Assembly: GCA_017396945.1 (NCBI GenBank)
Contig: JAFQKI010000011.1
Span: forward strand, 1 to 64,000
Length of the DNA: 64,000 nucleotides
Reading direction: 5' to 3'
From: Muribaculaceae bacterium
Lineage (GTDB): Bacteria > Bacteroidota > Bacteroidia > Bacteroidales > Muribaculaceae
Under the pieces are notes generated by a model that saw nothing but the letters and a program-made list of their open reading frames with translations, was not told the DNA's origin and made no database searches. The translations under genes and the position numbers were made by a program. Shown piece by piece: positions 1 through 8,882 of the stretch (position 1 is the stretch's first letter; the number at the start of each line of letters is the position of its first letter).

Positions 1-51
1 CGCGACCCTCAGCTTGGAAGGCTGATGCTCTATCAACTGAGCTACTTCCGC
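1..51 (-). tRNA. tRNA-Gly (TCC), 3' end cut by window edge
   Basis: Read on the minus strand, the 5' acceptor strand GCGGAAG, a D-arm (AGCTCAGTTGATAGAGC) and an anticodon loop CTTCCAA are visible. The anticodon TCC makes it a glycine tRNA. The T-arm and the 3' acceptor strand lie beyond base 1. It is the third gene of a minus-strand Thr-Tyr-Gly series, an order common upstream of tuf in bacteria. Confidence 0.9.
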
Positions 52-61
52 AATCTATGCG

Positions 62-144
62 TGGGCGAAGATGGATTCGAACCACCGAAGGTATAAACCA
101 GCAGATTTACAGTCTGCCCCATTTGGCCACTCTGGTATTCGCCC
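62..144 (-). tRNA. tRNA-Tyr (GTA)
   Basis: The minus strand gives acceptor strands GGGCGAA and TTCGCCC pairing over 7 bp, an anticodon loop CTGTAAA (GTA, tyrosine), a long variable arm and a T-loop GGTTCGAATCC. The 83-nt length suits a class II tRNA such as tRNA-Tyr. The CCA end is not fully encoded. Confidence 0.95.
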
Positions 145-177
145 TAATCAGGAACCTTGTGTTCCATGACTTTTTTG

Positions 178-251
178 AGCCTCTTGTCGGATTCGAACCA
201 ACGACCCCGAGATTACAAATCACGTGCTCTGGCCAACTGAGCTAAAGAGGC
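178..251 (-). tRNA. tRNA-Thr (TGT)
   Basis: On the minus strand, acceptor strands GCCTCTT and AAGAGGC pair, the anticodon loop TTTGTAA carries TGT (threonine), and the T-loop TTCGAATCC is standard. It is 74 nt long and the promoter-proximal member of the Thr-Tyr-Gly group. Confidence 0.95.
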
Positions 252-557
252 TTATTTAAATGTTCTCACTTTTCAACCCCTTGGAGTTGTTTAGCGAGTG
301 CAAAGTTACATGAAGTTTTTATATCTACCAAATTTTCCGGGATTATTTTTTAAAAAAAATATCGTTTTTTATCGCAACAACCTCAGAATAGGCACTTTCG
401 CAAACACAAAATTTTCATTACTTCAACGACTCGCTTCAGCGCAATCTCAATTGCGTTGCAAATTTACACAATTTATTTCAAACCACGACGACAACATATA
501 CTTTTTTTTATTACATTTGCATAATCATAAAATCATACACTATTATATTATTGAAAG
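252..557. other. Intergenic region upstream of the aminopeptidase gene
   Basis: This 306-bp AT-rich gap separates the minus-strand tRNA group from the plus-strand aminopeptidase. Apart from a -7 promoter motif near its right end I see nothing convincing. The small open frame inside it (298-561) has no recognisable protein features and overlaps the real start codon. Confidence 0.6.
512..519 (+). promoter_or_regulatory. Bacteroidetes -7 promoter motif for aminopeptidase P
   Basis: TACATTTG matches the TAnnTTTG consensus and lies 38 nt before the ATG at 558. I see no clear TTTG element 19-22 nt upstream. Confidence 0.55.
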
Positions 558-2345
558 ATGAGCACAATATACAACGAACGCATCAACGCTCTACGCGCCC
601 AGATGCAAAAAAACGAGATTAATGCAATCATCATCCCACAACTCGACCCACATCAGAGCGAGTATATCGCCGAACATTGGCAAGCTAGATATTGGCTTAG
701 CGGTTTCAATGGCTCTGCAGGCACCCTTGTAGTCACCGACAAAGAGGCTCTACTTTGGACCGACTCTCGCTATTTCATTCAAGCGACAGACCAACTCGCC
801 CCATCCGGCATCCTATTGATGAAAGAAGGACTCCCCGACACACCAACAATCGCCCAATACCTTAACCAAAATTTAGCCAAAGGATCAACAGTTGGCATCG
901 ATGGAATGTTATTCTCAATCAATGAAGCATCCTCACTCAACGAGACTTTATGCAAACAAGAGATAACCTTAACAACCGACTGCAATTTAATCAACGACAT
1001 TTGGACCAATCGACCACCACTACCCGAAGGCAAAATTTTCATTCATGAAGAAAAATACGCAGGAGAAAGTGCCTCATCCAAAATAAAGAAAGTCTTAGAT
1101 AGTATCTCAAAAGAAAACGCCGATTGCATTTTGATTTCGGCTCTTGATGAAATCGCATGGGTATTAAATATCAGAGCGAACGATGTAACATACAATCCGG
1201 TTGCCACCGCGTTCCTACTTCTATCAAACACCGGCTCCACACTATTTATAGATAATACCAAACTTGACATCCAAACAATAGAATACCTCTCCGCCAACAA
1301 TATCAAAACAGCATCCTACTCCGAAGTCCTAACTCATTTGACCTCTCTTCCTTCTGATATTAAAGTAATTGTCGAGAAAGCCAAAACAGCACACGCATTC
1401 CTAACCGTTTTAGGCGAGCGCATTAAATTTGGATCTTCCCCCATCGCACAATTAAAAGGATGCAAAAACCCGACACAAATACAAAAAACTCGCGAAGCCA
1501 TGCTTCGAGATGGTGTAGCTCTTGTGAAATCATTTATCGAAATAGAGAATAAGCTACAACAAGGCGACACTTTGACCGAAATTGACATTGCAGATATACT
1601 CACATCACACCGCCGCCAACAACCATTATATTTCGATGATAGTTTCGACACCATTGCCGGCTACAACGACCATGGCGCAATTGTCCACTATTCAGCAACG
1701 CCAGAAACGAACTACCAAATCAAGCCAACCGGAATACTCCTCATTGACTCTGGAGCACAATATCTTGACGGCACAACCGACATCACCCGCACGATTACAC
1801 TTGGAGAACCCACCACTCAACAAAAAAGAGATTTCACCCTCGTAATGAAAGGGCACATCGCTCTTGGCTCAGCGATTTTTCCCGCAGGCACTCGTGGAGC
1901 GCAATTAGACGCACTCGCTCGCCAGTTTCTATGGAAAGATGGTTTGACATACCTACATGGCACCGGACATGGAGTAGGATACTTCCTCAATGTACACGAA
2001 GGACCTCAAAGCATTAGACTAAACGAAAACCCCACTCCGCTATGCGCCGGAATGATTACGTCAAATGAGCCCGGATTGTACCGAGAAGGAGAATACGGCA
2101 TTCGTTGCGAAAACTTAGTTTTAACTGTCCCGGCATTCAAAACCGAATTTGGCGAATTTTTAAAATTTGAAACGCTCACCATGTTCCCATTTGACCTCAA
2201 GCTATTTGACACCTCTATAATGAGCGACGAGGAAATCGCATGGATCAACGACTACCACACGACAGTGCGCGAACGCCTATCTCCAATGCTAAACGAAGAA
2301 GAAAAACGTTGGTTAGAAGCGAAAACCGCAAAACTTTCTCGATAA
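558..2345 (+). CDS. Xaa-Pro aminopeptidase (aminopeptidase P, M24B family)
   Basis: This 595-residue cytoplasmic metallopeptidase should remove N-terminal residues that precede proline. The C-terminal creatinase/M24 fold carries all five expected dinuclear-metal ligands: D397 and D408 in DSGAQYLDGTTD, H471 in HGTGHGVG, E504 in NEPGLY and E518 in IRCENL. The spacings match the three-domain XPNPEP1-type enzymes, and the length (about 600 residues) fits the three-domain form instead of the shorter PepP of E. coli. The N-terminal two thirds should hold two creatinase-like N domains. There is no signal peptide. A -7 promoter motif lies 38 nt upstream, and a gamma-carbonic-anhydrase-like gene follows after 36 nt. 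Confidence 0.95.
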   Translation: MSTIYNERINALRAQMQKNEINAIIIPQLDPHQSEYIAEHWQARYWLSGFNGSAGTLVVTDKEALLWTDSRYFIQATDQLAPSGILLMKEGLPDTPTIAQYLNQNLAKGSTVGIDGMLFSINEASSLNETLCKQEITLTTDCNLINDIWTNRPPLPEGKIFIHEEKYAGESASSKIKKVLDSISKENADCILISALDEIAWVLNIRANDVTYNPVATAFLLLSNTGSTLFIDNTKLDIQTIEYLSANNIKTASYSEVLTHLTSLPSDIKVIVEKAKTAHAFLTVLGERIKFGSSPIAQLKGCKNPTQIQKTREAMLRDGVALVKSFIEIENKLQQGDTLTEIDIADILTSHRRQQPLYFDDSFDTIAGYNDHGAIVHYSATPETNYQIKPTGILLIDSGAQYLDGTTDITRTITLGEPTTQQKRDFTLVMKGHIALGSAIFPAGTRGAQLDALARQFLWKDGLTYLHGTGHGVGYFLNVHEGPQSIRLNENPTPLCAGMITSNEPGLYREGEYGIRCENLVLTVPAFKTEFGEFLKFETLTMFPFDLKLFDTSIMSDEEIAWINDYHTTVRERLSPMLNEEEKRWLEAKTAKLSR

Positions 2346-2381
2346 GTCACACATTATTATATAATAATATATACTTCAGAC

Positions 2382-2900
2382 ATGGCATTAATAAAACAAT
2401 TATTAGGGATCACCCCGACCATAGGCAAAGATTGTTTTCTTGCCGACAATGCCACCATAATCGGTGACGTAGTTATGGGTGACGAATGTAGCATCTGGTT
2501 CAACACAGTGTTGCGCGGTGATGTCAACTCAATACGCATCGGCAATCGGGTCAACATCCAAGACGGATCAGTTCTACACACATTATATCAAAAATCAACG
2601 ATTGAGATTGGCGATGATGTATCAATAGGCCACAACGTGACAATCCATGGAGCAAAAATCCACAATCTCGCACTCATCGGGATGGGTGCGGTAGTAATGG
2701 ACGACGCAGAAGTTGGGGAAGGCGCTCTCGTTGCCGCCGGCAGCGTAGTCCTCTCCAAAACAAAGATCGGTCCCAACGAGCTATGGGGTGGAGCGCCCGC
2801 CAAGTTCATCAAAATGGTTGACCCCGCACAAAGCCGAGAAATTAATCAAAAAATCGCACGCAACTATTTGATGTATTCAAAATGGTATGAGGAGGAATAA
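2382..2900 (+). CDS. Gamma carbonic anhydrase family / hexapeptide-repeat protein (YrdA-like)
   Basis: The 172-residue protein is built almost wholly of hexapeptide repeats of the left-handed beta-helix type ([LIV]-G-x-x-x-x), for example IGDDVSIGHNVTIHG and IGMGAVVMDDAEVGEGA. The VNIQDGSVLHT and GHNVTIHG segments supply the three histidines expected to bind metal at trimer interfaces in gamma-class carbonic anhydrases. Many YrdA-type relatives have unproven or low anhydrase activity, so catalysis is inferred only. It probably shares a transcript with the aminopeptidase 36 nt upstream, and a strong hairpin terminator follows. Confidence 0.9.
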   Translation: MALIKQLLGITPTIGKDCFLADNATIIGDVVMGDECSIWFNTVLRGDVNSIRIGNRVNIQDGSVLHTLYQKSTIEIGDDVSIGHNVTIHGAKIHNLALIGMGAVVMDDAEVGEGALVAAGSVVLSKTKIGPNELWGGAPAKFIKMVDPAQSREINQKIARNYLMYSKWYEEE

Positions 2901-2921
2901 ATCCGACCATTAATCCATAGG

Positions 2922-2967
2922 CTCGGAAGCGACTATAACAATAGTTTCTTCCGAGTTTTATTTTTAT
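2922..2967 (+). terminator. Rho-independent terminator
   Basis: CTCGGAAG (2922-2929) pairs with CTTCCGAG (2948-2955), followed by a T-rich tail. It closes the aminopeptidase/gamma-CA unit. Confidence 0.85.
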
Positions 2968-3101
2968 TGTTGCGCAAGCGTTAAACTATGCAAACAATTT
3001 AGCTCGATTTTAAATAAAATTCGTAACTTTAACGCCCAAATTGTGTTAACTCATAAACACAAACCTACGAAACAATTTTTAAACTCTAATTTTATACTAA
3101 C

Positions 3102-6100
3102 ATGTACACTAACAATCGTTTTTCTTCATTCTTGAAGAAGTTGATGTGTTCAGCTTTTTTGACTGTCTCTTTACTTGGGACTTCTCAAGAAGTTATCAAC
3201 ACATACGAAATCGCCGACATGGGCTACCTTCGTGCACCGATGGAATCCAATAGCGGTATCGTACTTTCAAACAACCGTTACTCTGAAATTTATCTTCTCA
3301 GAAACAACCAGCTAACGACTCTCGTTAAAAGTCGTGGTTGTGGCCTTTACACTCAAATGAGCAAAGACAAATCTCTCATTGGCTTCAAAAGCATCAACGA
3401 CCAAGACTTGCAAGCTCCCGCAATCCTTGATATTGCGACCGGCAAAGTAACTCTCCTTGAAGACTACTGCCACCAATGCGGTCAAGTTTCATTCAGCAAT
3501 GATGGAACAATGGCTTATACAATGGGCAACACCCTTGTAATACGCAAAGGCGACAGCCGCAAAACATTTGACCTCGGTTTCTATACCAACATCGCCAACA
3601 TCTCTCCCGACGGAAGCCAAGTTGCATACAGCAACATCGATGGCCGCATGTTCATCATCAACCTCACCACCGGGAACATCGAGCTTATAGGCGTTCAAGA
3701 TGGATACAACGGCGTGTGGTCACCCGATGGAAGCAAACTTGCTATTCACACAGCTATAGGAACAATTTCTGTGCTTAATCGCGTTGACGGCAAAATTCAC
3801 GACCTCGGCAATGGTTTATCAGCATCATGGGCAAACAACTCAAACGAACTCATTTATACCACAATCGACGGTTATGACGAAATGAGAATTTTAGGAAAAA
3901 GTGTCCAAAAAGTTAATTTTGACGGGACCAACCGCATGACCCTTGTCGCGACTTCCGACAACATGCCAACCGATGCGATCTTGACAGCAGACAACCGCTT
4001 ACTCATTCCATATGCAACCGGAGAAAAACGTGGTCTTGCTATGCGTATGATGCCTTCTACCGGCATCACAACAATGTCGGCGGAAAACGCGACCGAAACT
4101 GAAATTTTTGCAATCGAAGATGACGCATTATTTGGAGCACGTCTTGGCGATATTTGCGCCGATCCCAACTTCCGTCCAGCGACACTCAAGCCCACCGATG
4201 GCATTACAACAAAAGCATTCGAACAAAAAATTGGCGCTCTTGACATTGAGTACCTTAGCCAAATATACGACTCTCCCGCCGTTAACGGTTGTACAAAACA
4301 CGGTTATGTAACTTGTGCTCCCACCTCAGCTTGTATGTACCTCGGCTACTATGGTTTGCTCAACAAAAAAGCAACAACCAACCGTTATGACGGCTCTACC
4401 AAATACTATGCTTACCCTATCAGCTCGGTTTACACCAACCAAGCAGGAACATATACATTCAACCTCACGGCCTATGGAAATGGATGTTCAAACGTACCCG
4501 GTGCTTACGGCTACATGTGGAACGGTTCCTACTCTCCTCGTGACAGATTCCCCGATTTCATGAAACTTAATGGTTGTACTTCTGCCGAAATGCAATGGTC
4601 TGCATCAAGTTCATGGACTAAATTCAAATCTGAATCTGCTGCCGGTCGCCCAACTCTTCTTTGTATCGCTCTTGAATCAAGCGGTCACCTCATTCTCGGT
4701 TTTGCAACCAACTGCAAATATCGCACAGCAACAGGATTTACCCAACAAACCGGTTCTTTCGTTTGCCATGACCCATACGGAGATGACAACGATACATATT
4801 GGGCCGACAATGACGGTCAACACTCAACCTACGACTGGGTTGGTTACAATAATGGTCAAGCCAACATCGGAACATTCTATTATAGCTGTACAGCAAACCC
4901 AGGTGTAGCTGTTACTCCTAAATTAACTTGCACCCCTGCAAGCATCGAACTTTCTGGCGAAGTCGGTTCTACAGCCAACACATATGTTGACGTTGTTGTT
5001 AAAGGCGAAAACCTTTCAACCACTATAGCTGTTGCTTCTGCAACTTCTGCAATCACTCCTACCAAACTTTCTGGATGGAACGACCTTACCGGTGGCACCC
5101 TTCGTCTCACTCTTAACACCAACTTCTCTAAAGGTGCAGGAACTTACGACAGCTATGTAGCCGTACAAAGCACTTCAAGCTATCGTGTTGAAATCAAAAC
5201 CAAGGTTACTCTTACCGACCCCAATAGCGGGAACGAAAATCCAGGCACAGAACCCGGGACCAATCCCAATCCAACCCCAACAACAGATGTTGTAACCGGA
5301 CTTTCTGAAGTATGGAATATCTCTCAAGCATCTGGAAAAACTGCCGATTGGATTACCAATGGTTCACAAGTAACCCAAGATATGGCTTTTGCTAATGGCA
5401 AACTCTATGTTGTACACCGCAATGGCGGCAACTCCGACAATACTATATATGTTGTTGACGCCTACACCGGAACCAAAACCGGCTCATTACCCACTACTAC
5501 TTGCGCTACAGGCATCTATTATCTAAGTTCTATTGAAACTATCGGCGGTAAAGTTATAGCATGTAATCTTCAAACCAGCGCAACTGGTGCACTTATGGTT
5601 TACAAATGGGATAGCGAAAACGCAGAACCTACCGTACTTCTCAACACTACAAACCGCCCCAGCGACATGGCTCGTATTGGTGACGCAATGTCTGTTAGTG
5701 GCGACCTAACAAATGGTAAAATCTGGTTTGCATTTGGCAGCAATGCATTCTACTACCCCATCACAAATGGAACTTGCTCTGACACTCCAACAGTTATCGC
5801 ATTAACCAAAGACGGCGCAGCATATAGTTTCATCACAAGTCCAGCTGTTAATATCTACGAAGAATCTGACGGTTCATTCTGGATTGCTTCTAAAGATCAA
5901 GTGCCTATGCACTTCAGTTCTACCGGTGCATACATTGAAGCAATGAATTCTACCAACGTAAACCTCAATGGATCTGACGCTAAATTCCTTAAACTTGGTA
6001 GCAAAACTTATTGCGCAGCGACAACCTACCTCAACACATCAGCTACAACACTTGCCAATGGCGCATTTACATTCTTTGATGCGACATCTGACAAAACTGC

Positions 6101-6413
6101 AACTTCAATCATCGACAAATACCCATCTGCCGGTCTCGGAACTTCTACTCGCAACACCAGCTTCCGTAGCTCTATTTGCACTGAAGTAAACAGCACCGAC
6201 CTCAACGTTTGGATTCTTATCCCAAATCAAGGAGCCGCTTACTACAAGTTCCACCACTCTGATGCTGTTGGAGTAGAAGATGTAATTGCCGAAGAAGATG
6301 CAGACGCACCAATAGAATACTACAACCTTCAAGGCATAAAAGTAGAAAAACCTGAAAATGGCATCTACATCAAGGTTCAAGGCAAGAAAGTATCAAAAGT
6401 TTATGTGAAGTAA
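3102..6413 (+). CDS. Secreted TolB-like propeller / C39-like cysteine peptidase fusion with T9SS sorting domain
   Basis: An 1103-residue exported protein. Residues 1-29 form a signal peptide. Residues about 30-330 carry PD40-type propeller repeats (ISPDGSQVAYS, WSPDGSKLAIH). Residues about 385-600 look like a C39-like/papain-fold peptidase with a plausible triad C405 (CAPTSAC), H529 (SGHLILGF) and D557 (CHDPYGD). An Ig/BACON-like domain (about 605-700) and a Pro/Asn/Thr linker follow. A second propeller-like module (about 728-1050) has the GDLTNGKIWFAFG motif also seen in the proteins at 34285, 42428 and 47794. The last 50 residues resemble a T9SS sorting domain (EYYNLQGIKV...GIYIKV). The gene stands alone between terminators. 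Substrate unknown; peptidase activity is inferred from the triad. Confidence 0.8.
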   Translation: MYTNNRFSSFLKKLMCSAFLTVSLLGTSQEVINTYEIADMGYLRAPMESNSGIVLSNNRYSEIYLLRNNQLTTLVKSRGCGLYTQMSKDKSLIGFKSINDQDLQAPAILDIATGKVTLLEDYCHQCGQVSFSNDGTMAYTMGNTLVIRKGDSRKTFDLGFYTNIANISPDGSQVAYSNIDGRMFIINLTTGNIELIGVQDGYNGVWSPDGSKLAIHTAIGTISVLNRVDGKIHDLGNGLSASWANNSNELIYTTIDGYDEMRILGKSVQKVNFDGTNRMTLVATSDNMPTDAILTADNRLLIPYATGEKRGLAMRMMPSTGITTMSAENATETEIFAIEDDALFGARLGDICADPNFRPATLKPTDGITTKAFEQKIGALDIEYLSQIYDSPAVNGCTKHGYVTCAPTSACMYLGYYGLLNKKATTNRYDGSTKYYAYPISSVYTNQAGTYTFNLTAYGNGCSNVPGAYGYMWNGSYSPRDRFPDFMKLNGCTSAEMQWSASSSWTKFKSESAAGRPTLLCIALESSGHLILGFATNCKYRTATGFTQQTGSFVCHDPYGDDNDTYWADNDGQHSTYDWVGYNNGQANIGTFYYSCTANPGVAVTPKLTCTPASIELSGEVGSTANTYVDVVVKGENLSTTIAVASATSAITPTKLSGWNDLTGGTLRLTLNTNFSKGAGTYDSYVAVQSTSSYRVEIKTKVTLTDPNSGNENPGTEPGTNPNPTPTTDVVTGLSEVWNISQASGKTADWITNGSQVTQDMAFANGKLYVVHRNGGNSDNTIYVVDAYTGTKTGSLPTTTCATGIYYLSSIETIGGKVIACNLQTSATGALMVYKWDSENAEPTVLLNTTNRPSDMARIGDAMSVSGDLTNGKIWFAFGSNAFYYPITNGTCSDTPTVIALTKDGAAYSFITSPAVNIYEESDGSFWIASKDQVPMHFSSTGAYIEAMNSTNVNLNGSDAKFLKLGSKTYCAATTYLNTSATTLANGAFTFFDATSDKTATSIIDKYPSAGLGTSTRNTSFRSSICTEVNSTDLNVWILIPNQGAAYYKFHHSDAVGVEDVIAEEDADAPIEYYNLQGIKVEKPENGIYIKVQGKKVSKVYVK

Positions 6414-6434
6414 TTCACACAACTATAAACCCCC

Positions 6435-6470
6435 AAAAAGTGGCGAGGCATTATAGCATCGCCACTTTTT
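6435..6470 (+). terminator. Rho-independent terminator
   Basis: AAAAAGTGGCGA (6435-6446) pairs over 12 bp with TCGCCACTTTTT (6459-6470). The A-tract and T-tract could allow termination in both directions. Confidence 0.9.
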
Positions 6471-6512
6471 ATAAATTTATCTGCATTAAGTTGAAAATTA
6501 AAACAAAAAAGT

Positions 6513-6543
6513 TTTGAGGATTGAAAAAATATGCGTAATTTTG
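6513..6543 (+). promoter_or_regulatory. Consensus Bacteroidetes promoter for rpsU
   Basis: TTTG at 6513-6516 and TAATTTTG at 6536-6543 are separated by 19 nt, an exact match to the TTTG-N19/21-TAnnTTTG pattern. The leader to the rpsU ATG is about 45 nt. Confidence 0.8.
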
Positions 6544-6589
6544 CCCCGCAAAACGCAAATTAGATAACAACAAAAAATTAAATAACAAA

Positions 6590-6781
6590 ATGATCATCGT
6601 ACAAGTAAAAGAAGGCGAAAACATCGAAAAAGCTTTAAAGAAATTCAAACGTAAATTTGAAAAAACCGGTATTGTAAAAGAACTCCGTAGCCGTCAAGCA
6701 TTTGAGAAACCCTCTGTGGCTAACCGCAAAAAAATGATGAAGGCTGTGTACGTTCAAAAATTGCGTTCAGTAGAGGAATAA
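6590..6781 (+). CDS. rpsU: 30S ribosomal protein S21
   Basis: The 63-residue basic protein matches bS21 in length and pattern (VKEGENIEKALKKFKRKFEKTG, then SRQAFEKPS). bS21 sits near the anti-Shine-Dalgarno end of 16S rRNA and helps start translation. In Bacteroidetes it is thought to help hide the anti-SD, in keeping with the weak use of Shine-Dalgarno sites in this phylum. It heads an rpsU-xerC-hpf group and has the best promoter in the window. Confidence 0.97.
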   Translation: MIIVQVKEGENIEKALKKFKRKFEKTGIVKELRSRQAFEKPSVANRKKMMKAVYVQKLRSVEE

Positions 6782-6887
6782 TTTAAATTTTCTCCTTTTT
6801 TATTTGGAAATATAAAAATAAAAGCATAAATTCGTAGCTACAAGATTTAAGGACTCGCATCCCAAACCAACAGCACGGATTTGAATT

Positions 6888-7787
6888 ATGCTTTTAAATT
6901 CTTTTTTGACATACATACGGTGTGAACTGAATTATTCGGTTCACACCGTTTCGTCATATAAGCGAGACCTTGAGCAATGGATAGAATTTGCAACCAACGG
7001 CAATCCTGATGAGCTCCACACCAAGGACATCACATCAAACGACCTGCGCACATGGGTTGCACACCTATCAAAAAACGGCATAACCGCACGAACAATACGT
7101 CGCAAAGTTCAATCATTGCGGGCGTTCTTCCGCTATCTGATGCAATACCATGAGCACAAAGACAATCCGGCGGCAAACATAGCGCAAACAAAATTAGACA
7201 AACCCCTTCCCTCTTACATACCTCAACAAGAAATCAACACGATATTGGATGAAGAGTGGGATAAAGACGACTTCGAGGAGACACGCAACCGCCTTATTGT
7301 ATTAATGCTATACTCCACCGGAATGCGCACCACAGAACTTGAAACATTACTCGATGCCAATGTCAACACTACCTCGCTTGAACTAAAAGTATTCGGCAAG
7401 CGTAATAAAGATAGAGTAATCCCCTTTGGGAAAGAACTGTGCGAGATGATAACTCAATATCGTAGATTACGAGACACGACTATTGCGAAACCCGACAAAC
7501 ATTTCTTTGTACGTCAGTCGGGAGAACCAATATATCGCAGTTTGATTTACAAAATTGTGCGAGAGACACTTGCCGGACGCGTACACTCTGAACGTCAAAG
7601 CCCACATGTGTTGCGCCACACTTTTGCCACCGACATGCTAAACAACGGCGCCGATCTCAATGCCGTACAACAATTACTCGGACATAGCTCACTTGCGACA
7701 ACGCAAGTATATACACATATAACATACCGTGAATTAAAACTTAATTATCAACAAGCACATCCACGTGCATTAAAAAAAGGAGGATAA
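6888..7787 (+). CDS. xerC: XerC/XerD-type tyrosine recombinase
   Basis: The 299-residue protein has an N-terminal SAM-like core-binding domain (SVHTVSSYKRDLEQW) and a C-terminal catalytic domain with R147 (STGMRTTEL), the HVLRH box with H240 and R243, H266 in LLGHSS and the tyrosine nucleophile Y275 (TQVYTHIT). Length and composition fit the housekeeping Xer enzymes that resolve chromosome dimers at dif. A phage integrase is unlikely because the gene lies between rpsU and hpf, a conserved position in Bacteroidales. Whether XerC or XerD is the better name cannot be settled by eye. hpf starts 1 nt after its stop codon. Confidence 0.9.
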   Translation: MLLNSFLTYIRCELNYSVHTVSSYKRDLEQWIEFATNGNPDELHTKDITSNDLRTWVAHLSKNGITARTIRRKVQSLRAFFRYLMQYHEHKDNPAANIAQTKLDKPLPSYIPQQEINTILDEEWDKDDFEETRNRLIVLMLYSTGMRTTELETLLDANVNTTSLELKVFGKRNKDRVIPFGKELCEMITQYRRLRDTTIAKPDKHFFVRQSGEPIYRSLIYKIVRETLAGRVHSERQSPHVLRHTFATDMLNNGADLNAVQQLLGHSSLATTQVYTHITYRELKLNYQQAHPRALKKGG

Positions 7788-7788
7788 T

Positions 7789-8082
7789 ATGGAAGTTAAA
7801 ATTAAAGCCATCCACTTCGACATCGCGGAAAAACTAAACCAGTTTATCAACAAAAAAGCGGAACGCCTCGCACGTCACAACGAAGCTATTTCCAATGTCG
7901 ATATATCCCTTAAAGTAGTTAAACCTGAAACAGCTATGAACAAGGAGGCTATCGTGAAAGTTTCAGTACCTCAACATGATGAAATTGTGGCAACCAAGAC
8001 TGCCGACACTTTTGAAGAAGCTATCGACCTATGCATGGAAGCCATTGAACGCCAATTGGAAAAGAAAAAAGCAAAAAAATAA
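7789..8082 (+). CDS. hpf: Ribosome hibernation-promoting factor, HPF/RaiA family (short form)
   Basis: The 97-residue protein has the beta-alpha-beta-beta-beta-alpha pattern of HPF/YfiA proteins: IKAIHFDIAEKLNQFINKK, a central strand region, a TADTFEEAIDLCMEAIERQL helix and a lysine-rich tail. It lacks the C-terminal dimerisation domain of long HPF, so it belongs to the short class. It would bind the decoding centre of idle ribosomes in stationary phase. The gene starts one base after xerC, suggesting co-translation, and is followed by a terminator. Confidence 0.93.
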   Translation: MEVKIKAIHFDIAEKLNQFINKKAERLARHNEAISNVDISLKVVKPETAMNKEAIVKVSVPQHDEIVATKTADTFEEAIDLCMEAIERQLEKKKAKK

Positions 8083-8111
8083 CATCTTAATAATCACAAC
8101 CAACTAAACAA

Positions 8112-8137
8112 AGCGCCCCAAATCAAAGCGGGGCGCT
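8112..8137 (+). terminator. Rho-independent terminator after hpf
   Basis: AGCGCCCC (8112-8119) pairs with GGGGCGCT (8130-8137). The following tail is only moderately T-rich. Confidence 0.75.
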
Positions 8138-8240
8138 CATTCTATAAAAACGCATAGCATCTGTTGATAATTTTTAAAACGAATTGGGCTGAAGATAAAA
8201 TAATTGTTACTATCTTTACAACATAAATTCAACATAGTTC

Positions 8241-8864
8241 ATGAACAGAAAAGGGAAGTTGTATTTCAGATATGGCACAATGGGGTCGGCAAAAACCGCG
8301 TTATTACTTACCACAGCCTACAATTTCGAAGAACGCAAAATGCGATATGTGTGCTTGAAACCCATAATCGACAATCGCAACAAGAACAATGTGATAAAAT
8401 CACGCATAGGGATTGAGCGCGAGTGCCAATGGATATATCAAGACACCGATTTGTATCAATTTGCTCAAGAATTATTTGAAAAAACAATGTCAGCTATCGA
8501 TTGGTTTCTTATAGATGAAGCACAATTCCTCACCCCCGAACAAGTCGATCAGCTCTCTCGCATAGTAGATGACTATGGCAGCAATGTGATATGCTATGGA
8601 TTGCGTACCGACTTCAAGTCGCGACTATTTGAGGGATCTCGCCGTCTATTTGAAATTGCCGACAGCATAGATGAGATTAAATCAACTTGCACTTGTGGTC
8701 GCAAAACCATAATCAACGCCCGCATTGATGCCTCAGGCGACTTTGTAGAGACGGGCGCACAAGTTGAAATCGGTGGAGATGACCGCTATATCGCCGTGTG
8801 CCGTAAGTGTTGGCGCAACAAACGCATCGAACAAGCATCACGAGACACATTACCCTTTATTTAA
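8241..8864 (+). CDS. tdk: Thymidine kinase (type II)
   Basis: The 207-residue enzyme phosphorylates thymidine to dTMP in the salvage pathway. It shows a P-loop-like GTMGSAKTALLL near the N-terminus, a DEAQFL Walker B motif, the lasso region and a structural zinc site made by CTCGRK and CRKCW. The glycine-rich loop has Ala in place of the usual Gly in GSGKS-type motifs, which is common in this family (GxMxSxKT). A YhcH-type gene follows 18 nt downstream and is probably cotranscribed. Confidence 0.95.
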   Translation: MNRKGKLYFRYGTMGSAKTALLLTTAYNFEERKMRYVCLKPIIDNRNKNNVIKSRIGIERECQWIYQDTDLYQFAQELFEKTMSAIDWFLIDEAQFLTPEQVDQLSRIVDDYGSNVICYGLRTDFKSRLFEGSRRLFEIADSIDEIKSTCTCGRKTIINARIDASGDFVETGAQVEIGGDDRYIAVCRKCWRNKRIEQASRDTLPFI

Positions 8865-8882
8865 CTCATTATAATTATAATT

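Noticed and set aside
57..245. 62-residue open frame across the tRNA genes
   Set aside because: It is antisense to the Tyr and Thr tRNA genes, whose stems and anticodon loops are clear.
6888..7787. Phage or element integrase
   Set aside because: Position between rpsU and hpf and Xer-like length point to the housekeeping recombinase; no att sites or element genes are near.
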